DNA from: Enterococcus sp. CSURQ0835
GTDB lineage: Bacteria > Bacillota > Bacilli > Lactobacillales > Enterococcaceae
NCBI RefSeq assembly: GCF_902706605.1
Contig: NZ_CACSLH010000032.1
Span: forward strand, 1 to 32,527
Direction: 5' to 3'
DNA length: 32,527 bases
The position numbers and the translations under genes were made by a program. This document shows positions 7,824-14,854 of the stretch, piece by piece; positions within the stretch are counted from its first letter, which is position 1, and every line of letters starts with the position of its first letter. The notes under the pieces were generated by a model. The model was given only the letters and a program-made list of their open reading frames with translations. It was not told the origin of the DNA and ran no database searches.

Positions 7824-8657
7824 ATGAATGTGATGCAAATTATCCAACAGATCCATGAGCAGTATCCCAACTTGACGAAATCGGAAAAAAAAGTGGCGGA
7901 TTATATTTTATCAAGTGGTGAAAAAATCGTTTATAATACGATGAATGACGTGAAGCAAGCGACGCGAGTGGGGGACGCTACGATCATTCGTTTTTGTCAG
8001 AAGCTGGGTTTTTCTGGTTTTTCTGATTTAAAGATCGAGATTGCTAAAGAAGATTTCAGTAAACAAAAAGTCAGCCACAAAGGACATCAGTTTTTTGATG
8101 ACGTGGCGGAAAATTTAAAACACGCGATCGATCAAACGAGCGAGTTAGTAGATGCCGCTGCAATCGAAGACGTCGTGACCCGCCTGCACGAAGCAGCGAA
8201 TATTTATATTTTTGGTGTGGGATCTAGCGGGCAAAGCGCGGAAGATTTTGAAAAAATGTTGCTGCGGGTAGGTATTCATGCCAAAGCAATCACTGATCCG
8301 CATTTCCAAGCCCAGATCGCTTCTTCATTAGGCCAAGAAGATCTTGTGATTGCTTTTTCATTGACGGGGCGAACGAAAGACACGTTTGAGTCTGTTGCAA
8401 TCGCTAAAGAAAACCAAGTGCCAGTAGTAGTGGTGACCAATTATTTGCTGTCACCCATCGCGCGTAAAGCCGATGTCATTTTGCAAACAGCGATTGAAGA
8501 ACAATTATTAAATGGTGGCTCGCTGGCTGGAAAAATTTCACAATTATATGTGTGTGATGTATTGGTGAGTGGCTATGAGATGAAATATCATATCGATGCG
8601 TTGGGCATGCGAGAAAAAGTAGCACGCTCCATCATGGATAAATTATTAGATCAATGA
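7824..8657 (+). CDS. RpiR/MurR-family transcriptional regulator with SIS domain
   Basis: A 277-residue DNA-binding regulator. Residues 1-77 form the RpiR helix-turn-helix (LTKSEKKVADYIL, then ATIIRFCQKLGFSGFSDLK). Residues about 125-250 form a phosphosugar-binding SIS domain with IYIFGVGSSGQSAEDF and AFSLTGRTKDT. Family members regulating sialic-acid and amino-sugar genes sense sugar phosphates. Given the neighbouring nanE-PTS operon, N-acetylmannosamine or N-acetylglucosamine 6-phosphate is a reasonable ligand (inference). The start ATG is separated from a strong AAGGAGG by a perfect hairpin, and no in-frame start codon lies between them. It has its own promoter and terminator. Confidence 0.9.
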   Translation: MNVMQIIQQIHEQYPNLTKSEKKVADYILSSGEKIVYNTMNDVKQATRVGDATIIRFCQKLGFSGFSDLKIEIAKEDFSKQKVSHKGHQFFDDVAENLKHAIDQTSELVDAAAIEDVVTRLHEAANIYIFGVGSSGQSAEDFEKMLLRVGIHAKAITDPHFQAQIASSLGQEDLVIAFSLTGRTKDTFESVAIAKENQVPVVVVTNYLLSPIARKADVILQTAIEEQLLNGGSLAGKISQLYVCDVLVSGYEMKYHIDALGMREKVARSIMDKLLDQ

Positions 8658-8658
8658 G

Positions 8659-8685
8659 CAACTTCGATTGAGGAAGTTGTTTTTT
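8659..8685 (+). terminator. terminator of the rpiR-type gene
   Basis: CAACTTC (8659-8665) pairs with GAAGTTG (8673-8679), followed by a T run. Confidence 0.82.
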
Positions 8686-8779
8686 GATTGGCTGAGAAAA
8701 AAGAAATCCAATTGGCTGTTTTGTTCTGAGCGCGTTACCAGTATGCTTAAAAGAAAGCTTTAGGAAAGGGGCTGACAAA

Positions 8780-9595
8780 ATGAGAAAAGTAGTAACGATC
8801 GCAGGTTCGGATGCGACTGGCGGCGGAGGGTTGGAAGCGGATCTAAAAACGTTTCAAGAATTTGGGACATTTGGCTTAGCTGCCATCACCTCGATTGTGA
8901 CCCTTGATCCGGAAAATGGCCGTCACGCGGTTGACTTGTTAAGTTCCGAAGTGATCGAGCGTCAGTTGGCCTCGGTATTTGCCGGCCCAATTGATGCGAT
9001 CAAGACAGGTTTGCTACCCACCACGGCGATCATTGAGCTAGTAGCGGAACAATTGACGCAGCGAACGGAAAAAATCGTCGTCGATCCCGTGATCGGGGGA
9101 AAAAAGACGCAAGCTTTTATCGGGCAAGAAAATGTTCGTGCATTGCAAACTAAATTGTTACCGCAAGCTTTTCTGACCACACCTAATTTACGGGAAGCCG
9201 CGATCTTAGCTGGAATGAGTGAAATCAAAAATCGGCAGCAGATGACGCAAGCAGCTGAAAAAATCGCACGTTTTGGTGTTCCCCACGTGGTGATCAAAGG
9301 TGGGACGCGTCTGGTCGAAAATAAGAATCAAACCGTTGATTTGTATTACGATGGGACGAGTCATTTTTATCCGCATCCGTTGATCCAAACGACGACTAAC
9401 CACGGAGCCGGTTGCACATTTGCAGCAGCGATCACCGCGGCACTAGCAAAAGGTGCTTTGCCACAAGCTGCAGTAGAGTGTGGAATCAAATTTACCGCAG
9501 CGGCAATCAAAGCGGGGGTCCAGATCAATCAATACACTGGACATGTTTGGCATGGTGCTTACAATCACGCGGAAAAACGAATGGAGAAATGTTAA
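8780..9595 (+). CDS. pdxK: pyridoxine/hydroxymethylpyrimidine kinase (PdxK/ThiD type)
   Basis: A cytosolic ribokinase-superfamily kinase of 271 residues, the same length as Bacillus PdxK. It phosphorylates pyridoxal, pyridoxine or hydroxymethylpyrimidine with ATP. Visible motifs are the substrate-side VVTIAGSDATGGGGLEADL, IKTGLL, VVDPV and the C-terminal anion-hole motif NHGAGCTF, where the Gly-Ala-Gly-Cys loop carries the catalytic cysteine typical of the dual-specificity group. ThiD proper is hard to separate by eye. The next gene starts on the base after its stop and encodes a vitamin-uptake S component, which points to salvage of an imported vitamin, most likely B6. RBS AAAGGGG precedes the ATG. 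Confidence 0.82.
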   Translation: MRKVVTIAGSDATGGGGLEADLKTFQEFGTFGLAAITSIVTLDPENGRHAVDLLSSEVIERQLASVFAGPIDAIKTGLLPTTAIIELVAEQLTQRTEKIVVDPVIGGKKTQAFIGQENVRALQTKLLPQAFLTTPNLREAAILAGMSEIKNRQQMTQAAEKIARFGVPHVVIKGGTRLVENKNQTVDLYYDGTSHFYPHPLIQTTTNHGAGCTFAAAITAALAKGALPQAAVECGIKFTAAAIKAGVQINQYTGHVWHGAYNHAEKRMEKC

Positions 9596-10147
9596 ATGAA
9601 AAATGATCAAAAAGTTCAAACCTTAGTCTTGATCGCGTTATTTGCGGCGTTGACATTCAGTGGCACGATGATCAAGATTCCACTGCCAACCGGTGCGTTT
9701 ATCCACTTTGGAAACGCCGTCGTCTTACTAGCAGTTTTACTGATCGGTTACTGGCAAGGTGCACTAGCAGGTGGGATCGGCTTTTTCGTATTTGATTTAT
9801 TAAATGGTTACGCGACTGAAGCGCCGTATTTTCTCGTGGAAAGTTTTATTGTCGGCGGCGCGGCTTATTTAGCGATTTTATTGTTCAAAAAAAAGATCAC
9901 TAAAGTCAGTCAAGTCGTAGTCGTGGGAATCGCAGCCGGCATCGCGAAATTTGTGATGTCCGTTATCAAGGCGACCGTGATGGGGATCATCGCGGGCGCG
10001 CAAGTCAAGCCAGCATTTTGGGCGGCGCTAGCTACGATGCCCGCAACTGTGATCAACATTTTTTCGACGATCATTATTGTCAGTATCGTGTATTTTCCAT
10101 TGAAAAAAGCGATGCGCGCGATTTTTCGCGGACGTCAAATGATTTAA
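9596..10147 (+). CDS. ECF transporter substrate-binding S component (probable vitamin B6 type)
   Basis: A 183-residue integral membrane protein with about six hydrophobic segments, the usual size of ECF S components. The family-like features are the N-terminal LVLIALFAALTFSGTMIKIPLP and the segment FIHFGNAVVLLAVLLIGYWQGALAGG (start of hydrophobic core only). S components capture the vitamin and dock with a shared EcfA-A'-T energy module, which is not encoded here. It is translationally coupled to the kinase: its ATG directly follows the kinase stop, with GGAG (9583-9586) inside the kinase gene. The pairing suggests pyridoxine uptake followed by phosphorylation. A thiamine precursor is the alternative. 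Confidence 0.82.
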   Translation: MKNDQKVQTLVLIALFAALTFSGTMIKIPLPTGAFIHFGNAVVLLAVLLIGYWQGALAGGIGFFVFDLLNGYATEAPYFLVESFIVGGAAYLAILLFKKKITKVSQVVVVGIAAGIAKFVMSVIKATVMGIIAGAQVKPAFWAALATMPATVINIFSTIIIVSIVYFPLKKAMRAIFRGRQMI

Positions 10148-10170
10148 AATCGTCGCGTCAAGATCAAACT

Positions 10171-10205
10171 GGGAGTCGGAACCGCTTGCGGCCCGCTCCT
10201 TTTTT
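10171..10205 (+). terminator. terminator of the pdxK-ECF unit
   Basis: A compound stem: GGAG(T)CGG (10172-10179) pairs with CCGCTCC (10193-10199), enclosing CCG-CTTG-CGG, followed by six T residues. Confidence 0.75.
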
Positions 10206-10235
10206 AATTGAGCTAAAAGAAAGTAGGTGAATGAG

Positions 10236-10883
10236 TTGGTTCGTATTTTAGTGGGCGAAGATGAAGAGACGATGCGGGATCTGTTGGCAAAACTGTTGAC
10301 TCATGCTGGTTATGAAGTGGTTATGGCTAGTGATGGGGAAGACGCGTTAGAAAAATTCTATCAGACAGCTTTTGAATTGGTGATCTTAGATTGGATGATG
10401 CCAAAGCGTGATGGTCTGACCGTCGCCAAACAAATGAAACGTGAACGGCCGATCAAAGTCTTGATGTTGACGGCTAAAAATTTACCCGCAGATGAAGTAG
10501 CCGTTTTAGTAGCTGGCGTGGATGATTATTTAGCGAAACCATTCCATGCTGAAGTGCTGTTGGTTCGTGTCCAAAAGTTGTTAGGTCTGATTCAAGGGGA
10601 TGACCAGCGACTCGTTTTTTATCCAGCTGAGCTTAACGTGAGGTTAGATGGCACACCTTTGTCATTGACTAAAAAAGAATATGAATTGCTGTATTATTTT
10701 TATCAAAATCAACAACGCGTTTTGACTCGTGAACAACTTGTGCTAGCCGTTTGGGGGATGGAAGCGGAGACGGATGCGCGTACCGTAGATAGTTTTATCC
10801 GTCGTTTGCGGGATAAAGTGGGAACGGCGTTTATCCAAACAGTTTATGGAACGGGGTATCGTTTTGAAATTCCAAAAAAATAG
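10236..10883 (+). CDS. OmpR/PhoB-family response regulator
   Basis: A cytosolic transcription factor of 215 residues. The receiver domain (1-about 115) has the acidic pair in VGEDEE, the phospho-accepting Asp52 in LDWMMPKRDG, a Thr in LTAKN and the Lys in LAKPF. The winged-helix DNA-binding domain (about 125-212) ends FIQTVYGTGYRFEIP. I prefer the TTG at 10236, which gives MVRILVGEDEE, the typical beginning of the family, with AAGTAGGTG just upstream. A GTG at 10227 overlaps that ribosome binding site. The kinase gene overlaps its 3' end. It probably controls the downstream 37-residue peptide and phosphoesterase genes through the direct repeats at 12210-12229 (inference). Confidence 0.92.
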   Translation: MVRILVGEDEETMRDLLAKLLTHAGYEVVMASDGEDALEKFYQTAFELVILDWMMPKRDGLTVAKQMKRERPIKVLMLTAKNLPADEVAVLVAGVDDYLAKPFHAEVLLVRVQKLLGLIQGDDQRLVFYPAELNVRLDGTPLSLTKKEYELLYYFYQNQQRVLTREQLVLAVWGMEAETDARTVDSFIRRLRDKVGTAFIQTVYGTGYRFEIPKK

Positions 10884-12207
10884 TCTGACTGCAAGCTTGA
10901 TCAAACGAATCAGCTTGATCTTAGTGTGCGGGGTCGTCTTGTTTGCGGTGTTTTATCATTTTGTCTTTCCGACTTATTATTATTGGCGGCTAGAGCGCCC
11001 CGTCAAGCAAACGGAGCAGTTGATCAAAACGGGACGAAAAAAATTTCCTACTGCGATCGTAGTAACTAAAGTGAGTCGAGCGGGTTTAACGGAAACAACG
11101 GCGACAGATGAATTGACATTGCGTTTGGCACGAGCTGGGATCAAGTTGAATACTTTTTGGGTCAGCGAGCAAACTTTGACTGCCGCGCGCCAGCAAAAGA
11201 CCAGTCAGCGGTTATTCAAACAGACAAAACAGCAAAATGAATTTTACGCCCGCTTTTTTATTCATGGTGATGACTTTTATTTAGTTGGGACGAGCATTCC
11301 TGATTTTACCCAGATGGCGACGATCTTATTCCCGTTGCTCTTACTCGCAACGCTCGTTTTTTTGGGGCTGGTGATCACGTTGTTAGTGGTCGCGATCCGG
11401 CGGCAGTTGATCCGACCGATTAAAGAATTGGAACAGACGACTCGCCAAATTGCCCAGTTGAATTTTTCCACGAAGCCTAAATCGTTTGATAATGAATTAG
11501 GCGCGCTCACGGCTTCGATCACCCAAATGCAACAAAATTTACAAGCCCATGAAACAGAGCTACTTACTCGTAATCAGCAGCTAAAAGATTTTTCCGCCAA
11601 CTTAGCGCATGAATTGAAAACACCGTTAGCGGTCATGCAATTATTAGTAGATAGTGAGCGGTTGGGATTGGAAAATCCTCAATTATTACCTGAATTGGAT
11701 CAGCAATTGAAACGCATGAATGAGTTGATCACGGAGCTTTTAGCCTATAGTCGTCAACTCCAACAAGACGTTGCACGAGAAGAATTGGATGTCGTAACCT
11801 TTTTTGAACAGCAACAAGAACAGCTGTTGGATCAAGATTTTGTCATTCACTTGCAGTTAGAACCGGCAATCTTGAACACGAATCGAGCTTTGTTGCAGTT
11901 GATCGTTCAAAATTTGATCACCAATGCATTGAAATACAGCACACAGCCGCAACTTGTGATCACCGGTCGTGTGCTAGAGACTCGTTACGAATGGCGATTC
12001 GAAAATAGCGCAGAACCGATCGCAGCTGAAACATTTGCTCAGCTGGAAAAACCGTTTGTCGTTGGCGAAACTTCTCGTAACGACCAGCTTTCTGGGCACG
12101 GACTGGGACTGGCGATCGCAAGTCAAGCCGCCACCGCGCTGGGAGGAACTTTGCAGCTTGAACAGACAGCGCAACTGTTTCGCGCGATTTTAAGTTTGCC
12201 CCGCTGA
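10864..12207 (+). CDS. sensor histidine kinase
   Basis: A membrane kinase of 447 residues partnering the preceding regulator. Membrane helix 1 is near residues 14-35 and helix 2 near 152-175, with an extracytoplasmic sensor segment of about 115 residues between them. A HAMP region follows, then the H-box with the phosphorylated His249 in ANLAHELKTPLAV, the N-box QNLITNALKYS and the G-box GHGLGLAIA. The sensor region has no family I recognise, so the signal is unknown. The TTG at 10864 is preferred, with ACGGGG 7 bases upstream. An ATG at 10846 would add six residues but has no ribosome binding site. Either start lies inside the regulator gene, implying coupling. Confidence 0.9.
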   Translation: MKFQKNSLTASLIKRISLILVCGVVLFAVFYHFVFPTYYYWRLERPVKQTEQLIKTGRKKFPTAIVVTKVSRAGLTETTATDELTLRLARAGIKLNTFWVSEQTLTAARQQKTSQRLFKQTKQQNEFYARFFIHGDDFYLVGTSIPDFTQMATILFPLLLLATLVFLGLVITLLVVAIRRQLIRPIKELEQTTRQIAQLNFSTKPKSFDNELGALTASITQMQQNLQAHETELLTRNQQLKDFSANLAHELKTPLAVMQLLVDSERLGLENPQLLPELDQQLKRMNELITELLAYSRQLQQDVAREELDVVTFFEQQQEQLLDQDFVIHLQLEPAILNTNRALLQLIVQNLITNALKYSTQPQLVITGRVLETRYEWRFENSAEPIAAETFAQLEKPFVVGETSRNDQLSGHGLGLAIASQAATALGGTLQLEQTAQLFRAILSLPR

Positions 12208-12209
12208 TT

Positions 12210-12229
12210 TTTTGCACAAGTTTTGCACA
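12210..12229 (+). promoter_or_regulatory. direct repeat TTTTGCACA x2, candidate response-regulator site
   Basis: Two identical nonamers (12210-12218 and 12221-12229) are spaced by 11 bases, one DNA turn. This is the arrangement OmpR/PhoB-type regulators bind upstream of or at the -35 region. The site lies right after the kinase stop and before the small membrane peptide gene. No good -10 box is evident. Confidence 0.45.
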
Positions 12230-12265
12230 TTTACTTGTTATCTTCTTCAATAAGGAGGAGACAGT

Positions 12266-12379
12266 ATGACAAATAAAACAAAACGCCGCTTGATCATTGG
12301 GATCTTAAGCGTCGCTCTCATCATCAGTGCTTACTGGTTAGCACAATTTTTTACTCGCCAATCGAGGTGGGACCGATGA
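12266..12379 (+). CDS. 37-residue single-pass membrane peptide
   Basis: A short gene easily missed by length cut-offs. It begins MTNKTKRRLI, has one hydrophobic helix (about residues 9-29, IGILSVALIISAYWLAQFF) and ends with a basic tail, RQSRWDR. The ribosome binding site AAGGAGGAG (12252-12260) is among the strongest in the window and is ideally spaced. Its stop overlaps the next start as ATGA (12376-12379), so the phosphoesterase is translationally coupled to it. Position after a two-component system suggests an accessory or feedback peptide, but the function is unknown. Codon use and the RBS make a chance frame unlikely. Confidence 0.72.
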   Translation: MTNKTKRRLIIGILSVALIISAYWLAQFFTRQSRWDR

Positions 12380-13176
12380 AAAAATTTTTACTCGGACTAG
12401 GAGTGCTGCTCTTGTTACTGTTCGTTTATGCTTTTCAAATCGAACCGCGATTAGTGGCGGTCCACCGCTTGGAATTTGGTAAGCCTCCTGCGGCTGTCAA
12501 AGTCGTTCAGCTTTCAGACATCCAAGTCTCTGAGAGTTATCGAGCAGGGCGCTTGAAAAAAATTATTCGCAAAGCCAATCGTGAACAACCAGATGTGATC
12601 GTGTTTACAGGTGACTTATTTGATAACTATACGAAATACGCTCACACAGCAGAGATCACGGCCGAATTAAAACAACTTCACGCGTCATTGGGCAAGTATG
12701 CGGTGTGGGGCAATCACGATTACGGTGGGGGAGCGGCTCGTGTTTATCAAACAGTGATGAATGATGCGGACTTTACCGTTTTACGTAACACAGGGACGAC
12801 ACTGACGTTAAAAACGGGTAAACGCTTATTTATCGGTGGGTTAGATGATTCATTGCTGGGACAGCCATCAGTTACTCAAACGTTAGCTTATCGCAGTCGA
12901 GCGGATTATTCGATTTTATTGACCCATGAGCCAGACGTTGCCGATAGATTTTTAGGAACAAATACGCAACTGGTCTTAGCTGGCCATAGTCATGGCGGAC
13001 AAGTCCGTTTGCCATTTTATCAAGTCACAAATGTCTTAGCCCGTAAATACGTTCGCGGCTTGTATGAACTAAAAGATAAAACGAAAGTCTACGTTAATAC
13101 TGGATTAGGGACGACGACGATCCACGCGCGCTTTGGTGTCATTCCAGAAATCAGTGTTTTCAAAATCGCGTTTTGA
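12376..13176 (+). CDS. membrane-anchored metallophosphoesterase, YkuE-like
   Basis: A calcineurin-like phosphoesterase of 266 residues with an N-terminal membrane anchor (about residues 3-20), so the catalytic domain probably faces outward. Metal-site motifs are present in order: SDIQ (47-50), FTGDLFD, GNHDYGGG, LTHEPD and AGHSHGGQV. The first motif is normally D-x-H; here Gln50 replaces the histidine. YkuE-type relatives act on cell-envelope or nucleotide phosphoesters, but the substrate here is unknown. The ATG at 12376 overlaps the preceding peptide's stop and has AGGTGGG just upstream. A GTG at 12367 is less likely. It probably belongs to the two-component regulon. Confidence 0.87.
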   Translation: MKKFLLGLGVLLLLLFVYAFQIEPRLVAVHRLEFGKPPAAVKVVQLSDIQVSESYRAGRLKKIIRKANREQPDVIVFTGDLFDNYTKYAHTAEITAELKQLHASLGKYAVWGNHDYGGGAARVYQTVMNDADFTVLRNTGTTLTLKTGKRLFIGGLDDSLLGQPSVTQTLAYRSRADYSILLTHEPDVADRFLGTNTQLVLAGHSHGGQVRLPFYQVTNVLARKYVRGLYELKDKTKVYVNTGLGTTTIHARFGVIPEISVFKIAF

Positions 13177-13220
13177 TCAAACTAAATTAATTGAAAACAA
13201 AAATAAAAGTCACACTTTAG

Positions 13221-13268
13221 CACGTTTCAAGGTAAAAATATCTTTACCTTGTGACGTGTTTTATTTAT
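13221..13268 (+). terminator. hairpin serving as terminator and/or operator
   Basis: CACG(13221-13224)-N3-CAAGGTAAA pairs with TTTACCTTG-N3-CGTG(13255-13258), followed by a T-rich stretch. It ends the phosphoesterase unit and at the same time contains operator 1 and the -35 box of the next promoter. Confidence 0.5.
13228..13251. promoter_or_regulatory. XRE operator 1, CAAGGTAAA-N6-TTTACCTTG
   Basis: A palindrome with perfect 9-bp arms and core GTAAA-N6-TTTAC (13232-13247), overlapping the -35 box of the XRE promoter. Binding here should block transcription. The core matches operator 2 at 15 of 16 positions when read in reverse complement. Confidence 0.6.
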
Positions 13269-13271
13269 ACT
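13243..13271 (+). promoter_or_regulatory. promoter of the XRE/membrane-protein operon
   Basis: TTTACC (13243-13248), a 17-base spacer and TATACT (13266-13271). It is flanked by operator 1 at the -35 box and operator 2 at the start point. Confidence 0.68.
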
Positions 13272-13275
13272 CGAC

Positions 13276-13291
13276 GTAAAGATATATTTAC
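13276..13291. promoter_or_regulatory. XRE operator 2, GTAAA-N6-TTTAC
   Basis: GTAAAGATATATTTAC lies at the expected transcription start, just upstream of the ribosome binding site TTAGGAGG. Together with operator 1 it gives a classical autorepression layout. Confidence 0.58.
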
Positions 13292-13304
13292 TTAGGAGGC
13301 AGAG

Positions 13305-13505
13305 ATGAAAGTCAATAATCAAATCAAAACCCTCCGTGAAGCTCGAAAAATTCCACAAAATCAAATGGCTAACGACTTGGGAGTCTCGCGTCAGACGATG
13401 ACGGCGATCGAAAAAATGAAATACAATCCCAGCTTGGAACTATCTCTCAAAATTGCGCGTTATTTTGAATTGCCGATGGAAAAGATTTTTCAATTGGAGG
13501 AGTAG
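13305..13505 (+). CDS. small XRE-family (Cro/C1-type) repressor
   Basis: A 66-residue protein that is almost entirely a helix-turn-helix domain: IKTLREARKIPQNQMANDLG, then the recognition region VSRQTMTAIEK and the dimer-side YNPSLELSLKIARYFELP. Single-domain proteins of this kind are often encoded with a membrane protein and act as autorepressors. Two GTAAA-N6-TTTAC operators surround its promoter, which supports autoregulation. The RBS is TTAGGAGG. Two membrane-protein genes follow, the first three bases after its stop. It resembles the XRE protein at 15199 (shared SRQ-x4-IEK-x-KY-x-PSLEL pattern). Confidence 0.9.
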   Translation: MKVNNQIKTLREARKIPQNQMANDLGVSRQTMTAIEKMKYNPSLELSLKIARYFELPMEKIFQLEE

Positions 13506-13507
13506 GG

Positions 13508-13931
13508 ATGTCATTATTTTCAGTTGTGTTTTTAGTAGTTGGTCTGTATTCACTGATGGCAATTGGTTTTTTTGTGGACGCTCGTTACAGTAAGAAGCTA
13601 TGATGAATTGCAAAAACGAGCGGTGGTCAATAGTTTAGCTACTAGCATGCTCTTTTTTAGCGGATTTTTTTTACTTCAATCGATCTTGGGTTTGCTGGGA
13701 CCCCAATTTCAACAAATCGCAGTGATCGTTTCACCAACTGGGCCGCTGAATACTTTAATCAATCAGCATCAGCATATTGATATTTTTATATTTGCTTGTA
13801 TCGTCATCAGTGTGATTTACACGATCAATCGTTATCGCTATGGCTTGATCGATGGCAACTATATCGTTAAGCGAATTATTTTTCCATTAATGATCTTTGT
13901 AGGACTCGTGATACTGCCAGGCATCATATAG
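13508..13931 (+). pseudogene. frameshifted membrane protein, paralogue of the next gene
   Basis: The first frame starts at ATG 13508 (MSLFSVVFLVVGLYSLMAIG) behind AGGAGTAGGG and stops at 13603. The second frame continues from about 13563 to 13931 with RSYDELQKRAVVNSLA and INRYRYGLIDGNYIVKRIIFPL. Joining them at the T7 run (13567-13573) gives a protein co-linear with the 159-residue paralogue at 13942. Restoring the frame needs one T fewer or two more; two extra Ts give exactly the paralogue's spacing. It may be a true frameshift mutation, a homopolymer sequencing error, or polymerase or ribosome slippage. The intact form would have about four membrane helices and belong to the XRE operon. Function is unknown. 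Confidence 0.72.
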
Positions 13932-13941
13932 GAGGGAAAAG

Positions 13942-14421
13942 ATGATATTTCTTAGTCTATTTTTAGTGTTAGGGCTCTATTCTTTTGTATCAGTTGGCTC
14001 ACTGTTGGGGATGCTCGTCAACATAACGAGGTATGATGAATTGCAAAAACGAACGGTTTTTAATAGTTTAGCGTTCAGTATGTTCTTTTTGTTAGTGATC
14101 TATTTGGCACAATTGATTCTCAGCTTTTTTGGGCCAGTTTATCAAAAAGCTGCGTTGATTATTTCAGCGGGTGGTTTTCAGCAAGGCGGCCTGATCAGCA
14201 TTTCTCCGCTTCACATCGATAGTTTTTTCTTTGCTTGTTTAGTTGTCAGCATCGTATACACCATCAATCGTTATCGCTATGGTTTGATCGATAATCAATA
14301 CTTGATCAAGCGAATCATTTTTCCATTGGTTGTCATCCTAGCGATTATTGTATTTCCCGGATTAATCTTTTGGTTTCTTAAAGTCATCATTCCTACCATT
14401 CTCTTTTGGCTTGTCAAATAA
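13942..14421 (+). CDS. four-helix membrane protein of the XRE module
   Basis: A 159-residue hydrophobic protein with helices near 2-26, 45-68, about 90-110 and 125-155. After helix 1 lies a charged cytosolic element, RYDELQKRTVFNSLA. Later comes YTINRYRYGLID and KRIIFPLVV, both shared with the frameshifted neighbour. The D-E-x-x-K element also appears, less closely, in the membrane protein at 14855 (NDERWKTVKLSAN). Such proteins encoded next to single-domain XRE regulators may sequester or modulate the repressor at the membrane (inference, by analogy with other regulator/membrane-protein pairs). The start follows GGAGGG. No enzymatic motif is seen. Confidence 0.75.
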   Translation: MIFLSLFLVLGLYSFVSVGSLLGMLVNITRYDELQKRTVFNSLAFSMFFLLVIYLAQLILSFFGPVYQKAALIISAGGFQQGGLISISPLHIDSFFFACLVVSIVYTINRYRYGLIDNQYLIKRIIFPLVVILAIIVFPGLIFWFLKVIIPTILFWLVK

Positions 14422-14462
14422 AAAAACTTGTTCGACTATTTTTTAGTCGGACAAGTTTTTTT
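14421..14462. terminator. bidirectional terminator between convergent modules
   Basis: AAAACTTGTTCGACTA pairs with TAGTCGGACAAGTTTT (one T-G wobble) around a T-rich loop, with A and T runs on the two sides. It overlaps the end of the immunity-like gene. Confidence 0.85.
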
Positions 14463-14799
14463 AACGAATGATACCGGAAAACATAATTGGAACTGCAGCT
14501 AAACCTTTAGCTAGTTCAAATTGTCGTAATTTTTTTTCATTTAATTTTTCAGGCTGGACATCGGCTTTGATCTGATTGTAAAGGCTTAAAACGCTTTTGG
14601 GAATCGCATGGTGCTTCAAATAGTAGCTGGAAATACCATGGGAAAGTGGAACGATCACATCAAGATAGCTTTTTTCGTTTTCTAAAGCTTGTGCTGCCGT
14701 AAATAATAAATCTTTGAGTTCAGGTGTGGCTTGCAACTCGGAGCTGTTGTAAGCAGTTTGGATCAATTGAAATAGTTTTTCACTACGAGGATCATGCAT
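14461..14799 (-). CDS. bacteriocin immunity protein-like (enterocin A immunity family)
   Basis: A soluble, helical protein of about 112 residues with the size and pattern of class IIa bacteriocin immunity proteins: KLFQLIQTAYNS near the N-terminus, LKDLLFTAAQALE, then the characteristic YYLKHHAIPKSVLSLYNQIK. Members act in the cytosol to protect the sugar-PTS target of the bacteriocin. No bacteriocin precursor with a double-glycine leader and no exporter is visible nearby, so it would be an orphan immunity gene. The ATG at 14799 is chosen. A TTG three bases earlier is possible; both follow AGGA. It follows the XRE/membrane module on the same strand and may be co-transcribed with it. Confidence 0.75.
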   Translation of the reverse strand: MHDPRSEKLFQLIQTAYNSSELQATPELKDLLFTAAQALENEKSYLDVIVPLSHGISSYYLKHHAIPKSVLSLYNQIKADVQPEKLNEKKLRQFELAKGLAAVPIMFSGIIR

Positions 14800-14854
14800 C
14801 AAACTTAATTCCTATCTGGAAATAGTGTAGCACAATTATCGGAAAAAATAGCAA

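Noticed and set aside
8962-9297. 111-codon open frame on the minus strand inside pdxK
   Set aside because: It is antisense to a well-supported kinase gene, has unnatural composition and has no start signals.
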